Source: Candidatus Woesearchaeota archaeon (GTDB lineage: Archaea; Nanobdellota; Nanobdellia; Woesearchaeales; UBA10200). From it: 14,562 nt of DNA. The position numbers and the translations under genes were made by a program. Below are positions 1 through 6,077 of the stretch, one piece after another. The first letter of the stretch is position 1, and every line of letters begins with the position of its first letter. The notes beneath the pieces were generated by a model that was given only the letters and a program-made list of their open reading frames with translations, did not search any database and was not told the origin of the DNA. The DNA lies in the NCBI GenBank assembly GCA_018302185.1, contig JAGVZX010000059.1, positions 1 through 14,562 on the forward strand. The letters run 5' to 3'.

Positions 1-292
1 CATGCACTACACTTACATTTGGATCAGGTGCATCAATCAAATGGTTTTTTACAATGTGCTTTGTCTTTTCAAACCAGAAGACTGCCATCTGGTTAAGTAC
101 TTGGCCTTTGAATGGCAGTGTGCATAATACTCTGTCAAATGCAGAAATCCTGTCAGTTGTAATTATAATGCGCTTGTTTTCATGAGTGTAATTATCACGG
201 ACTTTGCCCTCGTACTTTTTTCCCAAGCTTGGGAAATCTGTAGTGTCTAAAGTGTGTTTCAATTGCTCTTTTAGCTGTTGTGCTGTTAGCAT
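1..292 (-). CDS. purC: SAICAR synthase PurC, N-terminal part (cut by window edge)
   Basis: PurC joins aspartate to CAIR using ATP to make SAICAR in cytosolic purine synthesis. Reading the minus strand from the ATG at 292 gives 97 uninterrupted codons that run off the left edge. The PurC N-terminal signature is visible: YEGKVRDNY (about residues 27-35, the phosphate-binding strand-turn), ITTDRISAFDRVL (44-56) and PFKGQVLNQM (60-69), followed by an amphipathic helix. About two thirds of a normal PurC is missing because of the window boundary, not because the gene is broken. A TATA-like ATATAAACC lies about 25 bases before the ATG, so the mRNA is probably leaderless. Purine genes purE, purS, purQ and purL follow on the same strand further right. 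Confidence 0.93.
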   Translation of the reverse strand, partial: MLTAQQLKEQLKHTLDTTDFPSLGKKYEGKVRDNYTHENKRIIITTDRISAFDRVLCTLPFKGQVLNQMAVFWFEKTKHIVKNHLIDAPDPNVSVVH

Positions 293-312
293 AATTCAAG
301 AATACCTGATCG

Positions 313-322
313 GTTTATATTT
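313..322 (-). promoter_or_regulatory. TATA box of purC
   Basis: On the minus strand this reads ATATAAACC, centred about 25 bases upstream of the purC ATG (292). This is the usual archaeal TATA-to-transcription-start distance and predicts a leaderless transcript. Called by spacing and composition only. Confidence 0.45.
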
Positions 323-388
323 TTTATTGTTTTAATTGAGTATATAATGAAAATTTACAAAGCAGCTGCTATGCACATATAATCTATC

Positions 389-1147
389 TTATTCAATCCC
401 TAACAGCAATACCATAACAACAATCCCAAGCACAAACGTAACAAGCTGGATAAATGACTTATGAGCATTGACTTCCTTGTGAAGCTCTGGTATAAGATCA
501 GAGCCTGCGATGTAAACAAAAACGCCTATGGTGAATGGGATAAGGAACTTATTAAGGTTTGGGATGTAAGCGCTTAACAGCAGTGCAACAATCGCGCCTA
601 ATATGGCTGTTATCGCTGAAAGGAAATTCATCACAAGAGCCTTATTTTTTGAGAAGCCGCCATGCAGCAATACACCAAAATCTCCTATTTCTGTAGGGAT
701 CTCATGCAAAATAACTGCAGTTGTTGTTGCGATACCGACAGGCATGCTTGTAAGATAGCTGCCTGCAATTATCAGGCCATCTATGAAATTATGCACTGCA
801 TCTCCCAATAGGTTCATCAATGCAAACGGATGAGGATGATCTTTGCTGGGCTCGATATGGCAATGGTGCCAGTGTATAAACTTTTCAACGATGAAAAAAA
901 ACACAATGCCTGAAAGGACATATAATGACATATTCAGGCCAAATCCGTATTCTTCGACAAGCTCAGGCAACAGGTGGATGAACACATCTCCCAATAATGC
1001 TCCAGCGGAAAAGCTGACCAGAAAAAGCACGATCTGCTTTAATTTATGTATCTTTATTGAGAGCCCAACTATCCCTATAAAAGATATCAGGCTGATTATC
1101 AATACGCTTACTAATGAATAGGTCCAGGTTTGCGCTAGTGTGCTCAT
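389..1147 (-). CDS. ZIP-family divalent metal transporter (copy 1)
   Basis: This is a 252-residue membrane protein with about eight hydrophobic segments, the ZIP (zinc/iron permease) size and topology. It should import Zn2+, Fe2+ or Mn2+ across the cytoplasmic membrane. The family's metal-binding helices are clear: HNFIDG (H119, N120, D123) and HEIPTEIGD (H148, E149, E153). A His-rich cytoplasmic loop HWHHCH...HPHP (residues 92-107) is typical of ZIP proteins and may sense or hold metal. Most ZIPs have HEIPQE at the second site; here Gln is Thr (T152), while copy 2 keeps Gln, so metal preference may differ. The gene is divergent from the Fur-like regulator, and the gap between them carries an operator-like TTGCAA pair and a 19-bp tandem repeat. 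The purine-rich GAGGAG at 1158-1163 could be its ribosome binding site. Which metal is carried cannot be told from sequence. Confidence 0.93.
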   Translation of the reverse strand: MSTLAQTWTYSLVSVLIISLISFIGIVGLSIKIHKLKQIVLFLVSFSAGALLGDVFIHLLPELVEEYGFGLNMSLYVLSGIVFFFIVEKFIHWHHCHIEPSKDHPHPFALMNLLGDAVHNFIDGLIIAGSYLTSMPVGIATTTAVILHEIPTEIGDFGVLLHGGFSKNKALVMNFLSAITAILGAIVALLLSAYIPNLNKFLIPFTIGVFVYIAGSDLIPELHKEVNAHKSFIQLVTFVLGIVVMVLLLGIE

Positions 1148-1171
1148 GATGGCTTTTCTCCTCTTTGCTTT

Positions 1172-1209
1172 TTTTATAAATCTTATTGCATTTTACAAAT
1201 CTTATTGCA
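1172..1209. repeat. 19-bp tandem repeat in the ZIP copy 1 leader
   Basis: Two abutting 19-bp units, 1172-1190 and 1191-1209, differ at one base (ttttaTaaatcttattgca versus ttttaCaaatcttattgca). Each ends in TTGCA, the half-site seen in the neighbouring operator, so the array could hold additional regulator contacts. The first unit also contains TTTATAAAA on the minus strand, about 29 bases from the ZIP start. Confidence 0.75.
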
Positions 1210-1221
1210 AACTAATTGCAA
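1205..1221. promoter_or_regulatory. Operator-like TTGCAA-N5-TTGCAA before ZIP copy 1
   Basis: TTGCAA-actaa-TTGCAA lies 22 bases downstream (minus strand) of a TATTTAAAT box at 1244-1252, close to where transcription should start. The same TTGCAA-N5-TTGCA pattern stands in front of the second ZIP gene (2510-2526), which supports shared control. The cognate protein is unknown; the adjacent Fur-like regulator is a candidate. Confidence 0.55.
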
Positions 1222-1243
1222 TAATTAAATCTGCTATCACTTC

Positions 1244-1252
1244 TATTTAAAT
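1244..1252 (-). promoter_or_regulatory. Probable TATA box of ZIP copy 1
   Basis: On the minus strand this reads ATTTAAATA. It predicts transcription start near 1222, at the edge of the TTGCAA operator, and a leader that includes GAGGAG before the ATG. The alternative TTTATAAAA at 1172-1180 would give a leaderless message. Confidence 0.4.
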
Positions 1253-1281
1253 CTATCTGGTATTTCATTAAAATACCAATA

Positions 1282-1289
1282 TTTATAAA
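1282..1289 (+). promoter_or_regulatory. TATA box of the Fur-like gene
   Basis: TTTATAAA is centred about 30 bases before the ATG at 1316, predicting a transcript that is leaderless or nearly so. This supports the start at 1316 over the upstream in-frame ATG at 1289, which would lie inside the core promoter. Confidence 0.55.
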
Positions 1290-1290
1290 T

Positions 1291-1315
1291 GTTAATGATT
1301 TTGATTATCAATAAC
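1291..1315. promoter_or_regulatory. Fur-box-like palindrome at the regulator start
   Basis: The halves GTTAATGAT and ATCAATAAC form an imperfect 25-bp palindrome centred at 1303 with 9 of 12 base pairs matching. It resembles the GATAATGAT-type half-sites bound by Fur proteins. It lies between the TATA box and the first codon of the Fur-like gene, so bound repressor would block initiation. Autoregulation is inferred. Confidence 0.55.
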
Positions 1316-1693
1316 ATGGTAAGGCAATCAAGGCAGACTCTACAAAAGAAGCTTCTTTCACAAGAATTGGCCAGTTGCAGTTCTTTTTTTACAGCAGATG
1401 AAATTTTTAGCAAGGTAAAAAAGAAAGATGATAAGATAGGTATTGCTACAGTATACCGGTTCTTAAAAGAGATGAAGAAAAATGAGCAGATCCATTCTTA
1501 TCTCTGCGATAGAAGGGTAATCTACTCGACGCATCCTAAAAATCACTGCCACTTCACATGCGAGAGATGCGGAAAGACAAGCCATATAACTCTTGACAAT
1601 ATCGATTTCATGAAAAAGAAGATTGAAGGCAATATCTGTCATTTCCAGATAGATATCTGTGGTATATGCACAGTGTGCAGCAATAAAAAATAA
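1316..1693 (+). CDS. Fur-family metal-responsive repressor
   Basis: This is a cytosolic metal-sensing transcription repressor of the Fur/Zur/PerR family, 125 residues from ATG 1316. The N-terminal winged helix contains the recognition helix signature GIATVYRFLKEM (about 42-53). The C-terminal dimerisation part carries NHCHFTCERCG (76-86), with the first structural CxxC (C82, C85), and CGICTVC (115-121), with the second (C118, C121), plus H109 as a possible sensory ligand. An upstream in-frame ATG at 1289 would add nine residues, but it sits in the promoter and the Fur-box palindrome, so I reject it. The gene lies between two ZIP importers, divergent from one and convergent with the other, so it most likely controls their expression. 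Whether it senses Zn, Fe or Mn is not decidable by eye. Confidence 0.88.
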   Translation: MVRQSRQTLQKKLLSQELASCSSFFTADEIFSKVKKKDDKIGIATVYRFLKEMKKNEQIHSYLCDRRVIYSTHPKNHCHFTCERCGKTSHITLDNIDFMKKKIEGNICHFQIDICGICTVCSNKK

Positions 1694-1721
1694 CCCCTGC
1701 TATTTTTAGGCAAATAACTGT

Positions 1722-2480
1722 TTATGAAAACTTAAGTGAAACAACGATCAGAAGTATGCCAAGTACGAATGAAGCCAGTTGTATGAATGATTTTTTCATC
1801 TCGACTTCCTTGTGCAATTCTGGTATAAGGTCAGAGCCTGCAATGTAGATAAAGCCTCCAGCAGCAAACGGAATCATGAACATGTTGATGCCTGCAACAT
1901 ACTCATTTAATATCAATGCAAATACTGCTCCTAGGACAGCTGTAAGCGCGACAATGAAATTCAGCATTACAGCTTTTGAAGTCTTCATGCCGCCATGCAG
2001 CAAGACACCAAAATCACCTATCTCCTGAGGAATTTCGTGTAGAAGGACTGCAATGGTTGTTGCAATCCCTATAGGTATGCTGACTACATAGCTTGCTGCA
2101 ATTATCATGCCGTCTGTGAAATTATGTATAGCATCTCCAATGAGATTCATGAATACGAATGGGTGAGGATGGGTCTTATCAGGATGAAGATGGCAGTGAT
2201 GCCAGTGGATGAATTTTTCAGCTATGAAGAAGAACAGGATTCCTGCAAGAACATAATAAGAGATGTAGACAGTTATGCCATAATCCCTGAAGCTCTGCGG
2301 CAATAACTGGATAAGCGCATCACCAAATAAAGCTCCTGCTGAAAAGCTTACAAGAAACAGAAGGATCTGCTTTAGCCTCTCTATCTTTATGGATAATGCT
2401 ATCACTCCAACTAATGAGATTAAGCTGATTATCGATACGCTTATTATAGAGTATATCCAGACTAGGGCTGTATGGTTCAT
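1722..2480 (-). CDS. ZIP-family divalent metal transporter (copy 2)
   Basis: This 252-residue paralogue of the ZIP gene at 389-1147 has the same length and alignable throughout, with about eight membrane segments. Both metal-site motifs are present: HNFTDG (H119, D123) and the canonical HEIPQEIGD (H148, E149, Q152, E153). The His-rich loop HWHHCHLHP...HPHP (92-107) has one histidine more than copy 1. It should import a divalent metal through the cytoplasmic membrane. The gene converges on the Fur-like regulator with 28 bases between stop codons. Upstream are a TATTTAAAG box and a TTGCAA-N5-TTGCAC site matching the one before copy 1. Retention of Gln152 against Thr152 in copy 1, and Gln58 against His58, suggests the pair diverged in metal preference after duplication; that is inference. 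Confidence 0.93.
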   Translation of the reverse strand: MNHTALVWIYSIISVSIISLISLVGVIALSIKIERLKQILLFLVSFSAGALFGDALIQLLPQSFRDYGITVYISYYVLAGILFFFIAEKFIHWHHCHLHPDKTHPHPFVFMNLIGDAIHNFTDGMIIAASYVVSIPIGIATTIAVLLHEIPQEIGDFGVLLHGGMKTSKAVMLNFIVALTAVLGAVFALILNEYVAGINMFMIPFAAGGFIYIAGSDLIPELHKEVEMKKSFIQLASFVLGILLIVVSLKFS

Positions 2481-2509
2481 CTTTTACTGATCCATTCTTA
2501 AATCTGTAA

Positions 2510-2526
2510 TTGCAAGTAATTTGCAC
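2510..2526. promoter_or_regulatory. Operator-like TTGCAA-N5-TTGCAC before ZIP copy 2
   Basis: TTGCAA-gtaat-TTGCAC starts 29 bases from the ZIP ATG and is separated by 14 bases from the TATTTAAAG box, so it covers the predicted transcription start. It matches the site at 1205-1221 in half-site and spacing while the surrounding bases differ, which suggests selection rather than simple duplication. Confidence 0.55.
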
Positions 2527-2540
2527 TAATTATAGGTGTC

Positions 2541-2549
2541 TATTTAAAG
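2541..2549 (-). promoter_or_regulatory. Probable TATA box of ZIP copy 2
   Basis: On the minus strand this reads CTTTAAATA. Its predicted start is near 2519, inside the TTGCAA operator. The arrangement parallels the promoter of ZIP copy 1. Confidence 0.45.
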
Positions 2550-2553
2550 TTAT

Positions 2554-3471
2554 TCACTTGAAGAATAATTTTTTATCTGTTTTTTTTGCTTTGTTGGTTT
2601 TTAAGTTTTTACTGTTATTCTCTTTTTTATCCTTATTTCCTTTCTTTTTAGAACTATTTGCTTTTACGCTATTATCTGTCTCAACTATCTTCTTTTTCAG
2701 GCTTTCTCTGTAGTATGAGAAGACTTCATCATGGCGATTGTCTAAATTGATTATCTCCAATGCAGCAACTGCTGCGTTATCTCCTCTGTTTAATCCCACC
2801 CATAAACCATGCTCTGTCATTTTTAGAAGATTCAATGCAGCTTCTGCCTTGTCATCTTCGCTTACTGCGCAATAGATCACTAATGCGTCTTCGTGTTTTA
2901 TGGTTTCTCCTAACTCTATAAATTTTATATTTACAGCATCTTTGTCTAAACTTTCAGAGATCTTGAACTTGTTATCAAATTGCTGCATCATGTCAATTGC
3001 TCTTTTTACTGGCTTTGAATCACTGTTGCCGATGATATTCACAAATTCATATTGAGTTAACATTCTTATCGCATTGTTTGCTGCGCTTGAATGATTATTT
3101 ATTCCAACTGCCAATACAGGGATTCCTGGCGGCATCTGGATGATTGAGAGCAATGCGTCTAATCCTTCATAGCTTCCTTTGCATGGGACACCAATGACTG
3201 GCTTTGTTATTTCTGCAGCAATCACGCCTGGCAAAGCAGCAGCCAAGCCTGCGCCTGTTATTACAACATCAAAATCCTCTTCCTGAAGTATCTGCTGGAC
3301 AAGCTCTGGCGTCTTGTGCGCAGAGGCAATCCTTAGTGAAAAGTTAATGTTGTTTTTATCAAGAATCTTAGTTATTTCATTGTAGACATCTTTGTCTGTC
3401 TCAGATGCAAATAAGACTAGGACTTTGTGCTCATTTATCCTGTTATCTTTAATGCTCTCTTTGTTTGGCAT
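2554..3471 (-). CDS. purE: AIR carboxylase/mutase PurE with degenerate second PurE-like half
   Basis: PurE makes CAIR from AIR, either directly with CO2 or by moving the carboxyl of N5-CAIR, in cytosolic purine synthesis. Residues 16-160 form a PurE flavodoxin-like domain: FASETDKDV (21-29), SAHKTPE (50-56), ITGAGLAAALPGVIA (71-85) and PVIGVPCKGS (91-100). Lys in SAHK, where bacterial class I PurE has Arg in SAHR, is a feature I associate with class II (CO2-using) enzymes. Residues about 180-245 look like a decayed second copy: ALVIYCAVSEDD, then GLWVGLNRGDNAAVAALEI resembles the PurE stretch GIPVLAVGINN...NNAIRML. Duplicated PurE is, as far as I recall, known in some methanogens. A Lys/Asn-rich tail (about 265-305) follows, probably disordered. 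GAGGT ahead of the ATG may be the ribosome binding site. Confidence 0.88.
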   Translation of the reverse strand: MPNKESIKDNRINEHKVLVLFASETDKDVYNEITKILDKNNINFSLRIASAHKTPELVQQILQEEDFDVVITGAGLAAALPGVIAAEITKPVIGVPCKGSYEGLDALLSIIQMPPGIPVLAVGINNHSSAANNAIRMLTQYEFVNIIGNSDSKPVKRAIDMMQQFDNKFKISESLDKDAVNIKFIELGETIKHEDALVIYCAVSEDDKAEAALNLLKMTEHGLWVGLNRGDNAAVAALEIINLDNRHDEVFSYYRESLKKKIVETDNSVKANSSKKKGNKDKKENNSKNLKTNKAKKTDKKLFFK

Positions 3472-3554
3472 AGTAACCTCTTCATGATTAAAAGTATCTT
3501 CTAAAGTGTGTAATCAAATCATATATCAGAAATCGTATAAAAAGCTTGCGGAGA

Positions 3555-4802
3555 TTATGGGTTTTGTTCTATTAAATCACAGATTTTCTTCTGTAAATTG
3601 TTAGGATCCATCGGCTTGTGTAGATATGGTACACCAAGCTCTTCTGCTTTTCTCTCATCTTCAGTGCTTGTTAATGTGGTGTATAATGCAGCTCTTCCAG
3701 ATGGTAATTTAAATTGTGAATGAGGAGTATACCTTCCATCATCTCCCTTCTTTCCTACCATATCAAGTACCTCAATTCCGGTAACATTAGGCATTTTCAT
3801 GTCAGTAAGGAAAAAATCAACATCATTTACTTGAAGATAAGAAACAGCCTCTTCATGCGTAGCTGCTGATACTACCTTAAACTTGATCTTTTTGCCGTGA
3901 TAATTAAATTCTCTTCCTTGCAAAGCTCTTTGTAACAAGGTCCTGTTTTCCTGCTGGTCATCTAGAAACAGAACAGTATATGTGCATTCTTCCAAAAGTT
4001 CAAATCTTGAATAAGCTGCATCTAAAAGCTTTTCAGCATTGTCTGCACCATCTACCACAAGAGATAAATATTTTTTATCCTCTCCTTCCAACATATCTAC
4101 TAAAGCAGAAGCATTTTCCTGTACTTTGGATAGCAATGGCCAGAGGCATTTGCCTATACTCTTAACAGTCTCAACATACTTTTCCATTATCGCATCAGGA
4201 GTAGTATCAGGCTTTACAAATAAATCATATTGTTCTTTAATGCCATTATAAAGTTTAATCACCTCCTGTGAAAGATGTTTTAAACCATCAATTCTATCTT
4301 GCTTTTGTTCTAAAAAGCTTGAAAAAATTACTGCAGATAATGCAGAATCTAATCTTTGCAACAGTTCTCTGTTCAGCAGCTGATTAACATCCTTGATTAA
4401 TGCTACCCAATCACTTCCCTTTTGCCAATAATTTACATCAATAATTTTCTGTGAGAGCAATCTTTCTTGGATATCTCTAATCGGGCTGCCGCTGGCTATG
4501 ATTATTGGGCTTCTGTATCTTATCCCATTTTTGCCAGAACCTGTTTCTCCTTTAGACCTTAGATATACTGCAAGATCACTGCCTGTTAAGCTGTCATCCA
4601 CCCTTTGATCAATAATTACCAGAGAATAATATGAGCTGCCATTAGAGTCTATACGTTTCTTAGCCTCTTCTACTGTTGCAACAGGTTCTACCTCAATCCC
4701 TAGACCGCATTTTAGCTGAATATTATCAGTATATGCTCTGATTTGATTAGGTTCGTTTTCTAGCAACAATATCCTTACTTTATTATCAAGTGTCTGTGTC
4801 AT
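3555..4802 (-). CDS. Protein with two response-regulator receiver domains
   Basis: This is a cytosolic signalling protein of 415 residues with receiver domains at both ends. In the first (about 9-135), acidic E15/E17, phospho-acceptor-like D65 in VIIDQRVDD and K128 are visible, with a divergent acidic pocket. In the second (about 276-410), VLFLDDQ gives D281/D282, FFLTDMKMPNVTG gives D334, and LHKPMD gives K396, all canonical. The middle (about 145-270) is predicted helical and unrecognised; no DNA-binding or enzymatic output domain is seen. The open frame extends to ATG 4853, but I prefer 4802 because a TTTAAATA box lies about 25 bases before it; ATG 4808 is also possible. The gene diverges from the histidine-kinase-like gene at 4907, its likely partner. 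It may act as a phosphate sink, relay or adaptor; that role is inferred. Confidence 0.83.
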   Translation of the reverse strand: MTQTLDNKVRILLLENEPNQIRAYTDNIQLKCGLGIEVEPVATVEEAKKRIDSNGSSYYSLVIIDQRVDDSLTGSDLAVYLRSKGETGSGKNGIRYRSPIIIASGSPIRDIQERLLSQKIIDVNYWQKGSDWVALIKDVNQLLNRELLQRLDSALSAVIFSSFLEQKQDRIDGLKHLSQEVIKLYNGIKEQYDLFVKPDTTPDAIMEKYVETVKSIGKCLWPLLSKVQENASALVDMLEGEDKKYLSLVVDGADNAEKLLDAAYSRFELLEECTYTVLFLDDQQENRTLLQRALQGREFNYHGKKIKFKVVSAATHEEAVSYLQVNDVDFFLTDMKMPNVTGIEVLDMVGKKGDDGRYTPHSQFKLPSGRAALYTTLTSTEDERKAEELGVPYLHKPMDPNNLQKKICDLIEQNP

Positions 4803-4821
4803 TTTCATTGTAAGATGTGCT

Positions 4822-4833
4822 TTATTTAAAAAT
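4822..4833 (-). promoter_or_regulatory. TATA-like box of the double-receiver gene
   Basis: Minus-strand TTTTTAAATAAA, with its TTTAAATA core centred about 25 bases before ATG 4802. This spacing decides my choice of start codon for a leaderless message. A second candidate at 4875-4880 would fit the longer form starting at 4853. Confidence 0.4.
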
Positions 4834-4874
4834 CTTTCTAAAATAACTATCATATAGTAGTTAATATCAAAAGA

Positions 4875-4880
4875 TTTAAA
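4875..4880. promoter_or_regulatory. Symmetric TTTAAA box between the divergent signalling genes
   Basis: Self-complementary TTTAAA centred about 30 bases before the kinase-like ATG (4907) and about 24 bases before the alternative start 4853 on the other strand. It most simply serves the kinase-like gene. Confidence 0.4.
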
Positions 4881-4906
4881 AACGATTGCTTGTTACTTAA
4901 TATAAA

Positions 4907-5647
4907 ATGGCACAAGATAATGAAGATCCAGAAAGAGTTCAAGAGTTAGAATTACGTGTTAAACTATTAGAACAACAGCTTGAATTATTGTCCCATCTAA
5001 CTCCACATCACATCCGTAATATTCTTGGTGGCGTAATTGGATATATCGGAGAAGCAAGAGAGGCTGTGTACAGTTCTCAATCACCTGATATTTCTTTAGA
5101 GCAAGCAGATGGACAGATTAGAAGACTTCTTGAATATGCTACTCTATTACAGAAATGCTATAATCCTGCAAGATATGATTTCATTAATATTGATGTTCAT
5201 GAATTAATGGATACTGTATTTGCAGAAAAAGATGGTATAACTGTAAAAAAAAATTATTGTACAAATGGTTCTATTGATATGGATCCATCTAAAATAAAGG
5301 AAGTGTTGGGAGCATTAAAAGATAATGCGTTTAGGGAGCTAGAAGGCAAAATAGGTGATGTTTGTATTGATACAATAACTGATGGTGAATATTTAACTGT
5401 TCGTGTCTTAAATCCAGGTAAACTAATCGGCAGAAACGGTGTGCCATTAACAACAGAACCTGAAATAGATCAAATATTTTTGCCTTTATATACTTCTATG
5501 GCTTCAAGATTTGGAATGGGATTAGCAATCGCGAGAAAATATGTCGATGCTCATGGTGGCTCAATACGAGCATATCATAATGATGGTAAAGTGGTTGTTG
5601 AAATGAAGCTTCCTATAAGACAAGATGTTGAGATTAAAACAGTTTAA
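4907..5647 (+). CDS. Soluble histidine-kinase-like protein
   Basis: This 246-residue cytosolic protein resembles the transmitter part of a sensor histidine kinase. Residues 8-28 form a short charged coiled-coil-like helix. PHHIRNILGGVIGY (33-46) looks like a HisKA H-box, with H34 the likely phospho-acceptor and a second His in place of the usual acidic residue. The ATPase part has a short N-box around N140 (ALKDNAFREL), VLNPGKL (168-174) where the G1 box normally reads DxGxG, an F-box-like IFLPLYTS (190-197), and a good G2 box FGMGLAIARKYVDAHGGSI (202-220). There is no membrane segment and no sensor domain, so input must come from a partner. The Asp-to-Asn change in G1 puts ATP binding or kinase activity in doubt. 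The divergent double-receiver gene is the obvious partner. Confidence 0.82.
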   Translation: MAQDNEDPERVQELELRVKLLEQQLELLSHLTPHHIRNILGGVIGYIGEAREAVYSSQSPDISLEQADGQIRRLLEYATLLQKCYNPARYDFINIDVHELMDTVFAEKDGITVKKNYCTNGSIDMDPSKIKEVLGALKDNAFRELEGKIGDVCIDTITDGEYLTVRVLNPGKLIGRNGVPLTTEPEIDQIFLPLYTSMASRFGMGLAIARKYVDAHGGSIRAYHNDGKVVVEMKLPIRQDVEIKTV

Positions 5648-5672
5648 ATTAAAAAAATAAAATATCTCTCTT

Positions 5673-5984
5673 TTATTCCTGCAGCGCTTTTAATCCATAA
5701 CTAACAGTAGCGCCATGCTTGACTTCTGCTGCTAAATGAACGACAAATGCCAGCTCTTCTGGAGTTGCGCCAGCAGCTTTTGCTTTCTTGGAATGAGAAT
5801 CAATGCAGTAATCGCACTGGATAGCAATGCCTGCTGCTAGCATCAATAATTCAGAAGTCTTCTTGTCAAATGGTCCTTTAGTCAGGGTTTCCTTGTATTT
5901 CTTAAAAGCTTCTACCTGCTCTTTTGATGCTTCTTTAAACTTTGCGCTTGCCTTCATATAATCCTTGTCAAACAGTTCTGCCAT
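5673..5984 (-). CDS. AhpD-like / carboxymuconolactone decarboxylase family protein
   Basis: This 103-residue cytosolic all-helical protein belongs to the carboxymuconolactone decarboxylase/AhpD family. The redox motif CDYCIDSH (C57, C60, H64) is intact, followed by the family's KKAKAAGATPEELA stretch (66-79). Proteins with this CxxC and His usually act as small peroxide-reducing or disulfide-handling enzymes, but substrates vary and none can be assigned here. AAGAGG about 8-13 bases before the ATG looks like a ribosome binding site, and TTGTATAAAT at 6041-6050 gives a plausible TATA box with a leader of about 35 bases, so this gene is not leaderless. It converges on the histidine-kinase-like gene with 25 bases between stops. 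Nothing ties it to the purine genes beyond position. Confidence 0.9.
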   Translation of the reverse strand: MAELFDKDYMKASAKFKEASKEQVEAFKKYKETLTKGPFDKKTSELLMLAAGIAIQCDYCIDSHSKKAKAAGATPEELAFVVHLAAEVKHGATVSYGLKALQE

Positions 5985-6040
5985 GATGATCTACCTCTTG
6001 GTTTTGTTATTATCCTTTTATTAAATTTTTTATCAATTTT

Positions 6041-6050
6041 ATTTATACAA
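6041..6050 (-). promoter_or_regulatory. Probable TATA box of the AhpD-like gene
   Basis: Minus-strand TTGTATAAAT about 60 bases before the ATG; it predicts a short leader that contains the AAGAGG ribosome binding site. Confidence 0.4.
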
Positions 6051-6077
6051 TAATAATATGTTATTAAAGTTTGCTAT

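Noticed and set aside
1289..1315. Nine extra N-terminal codons of the Fur-like protein from ATG 1289.
   Set aside because: They overlap the TATA box and the Fur-box palindrome, and ATG 1316 gives a standard Fur N-terminus.
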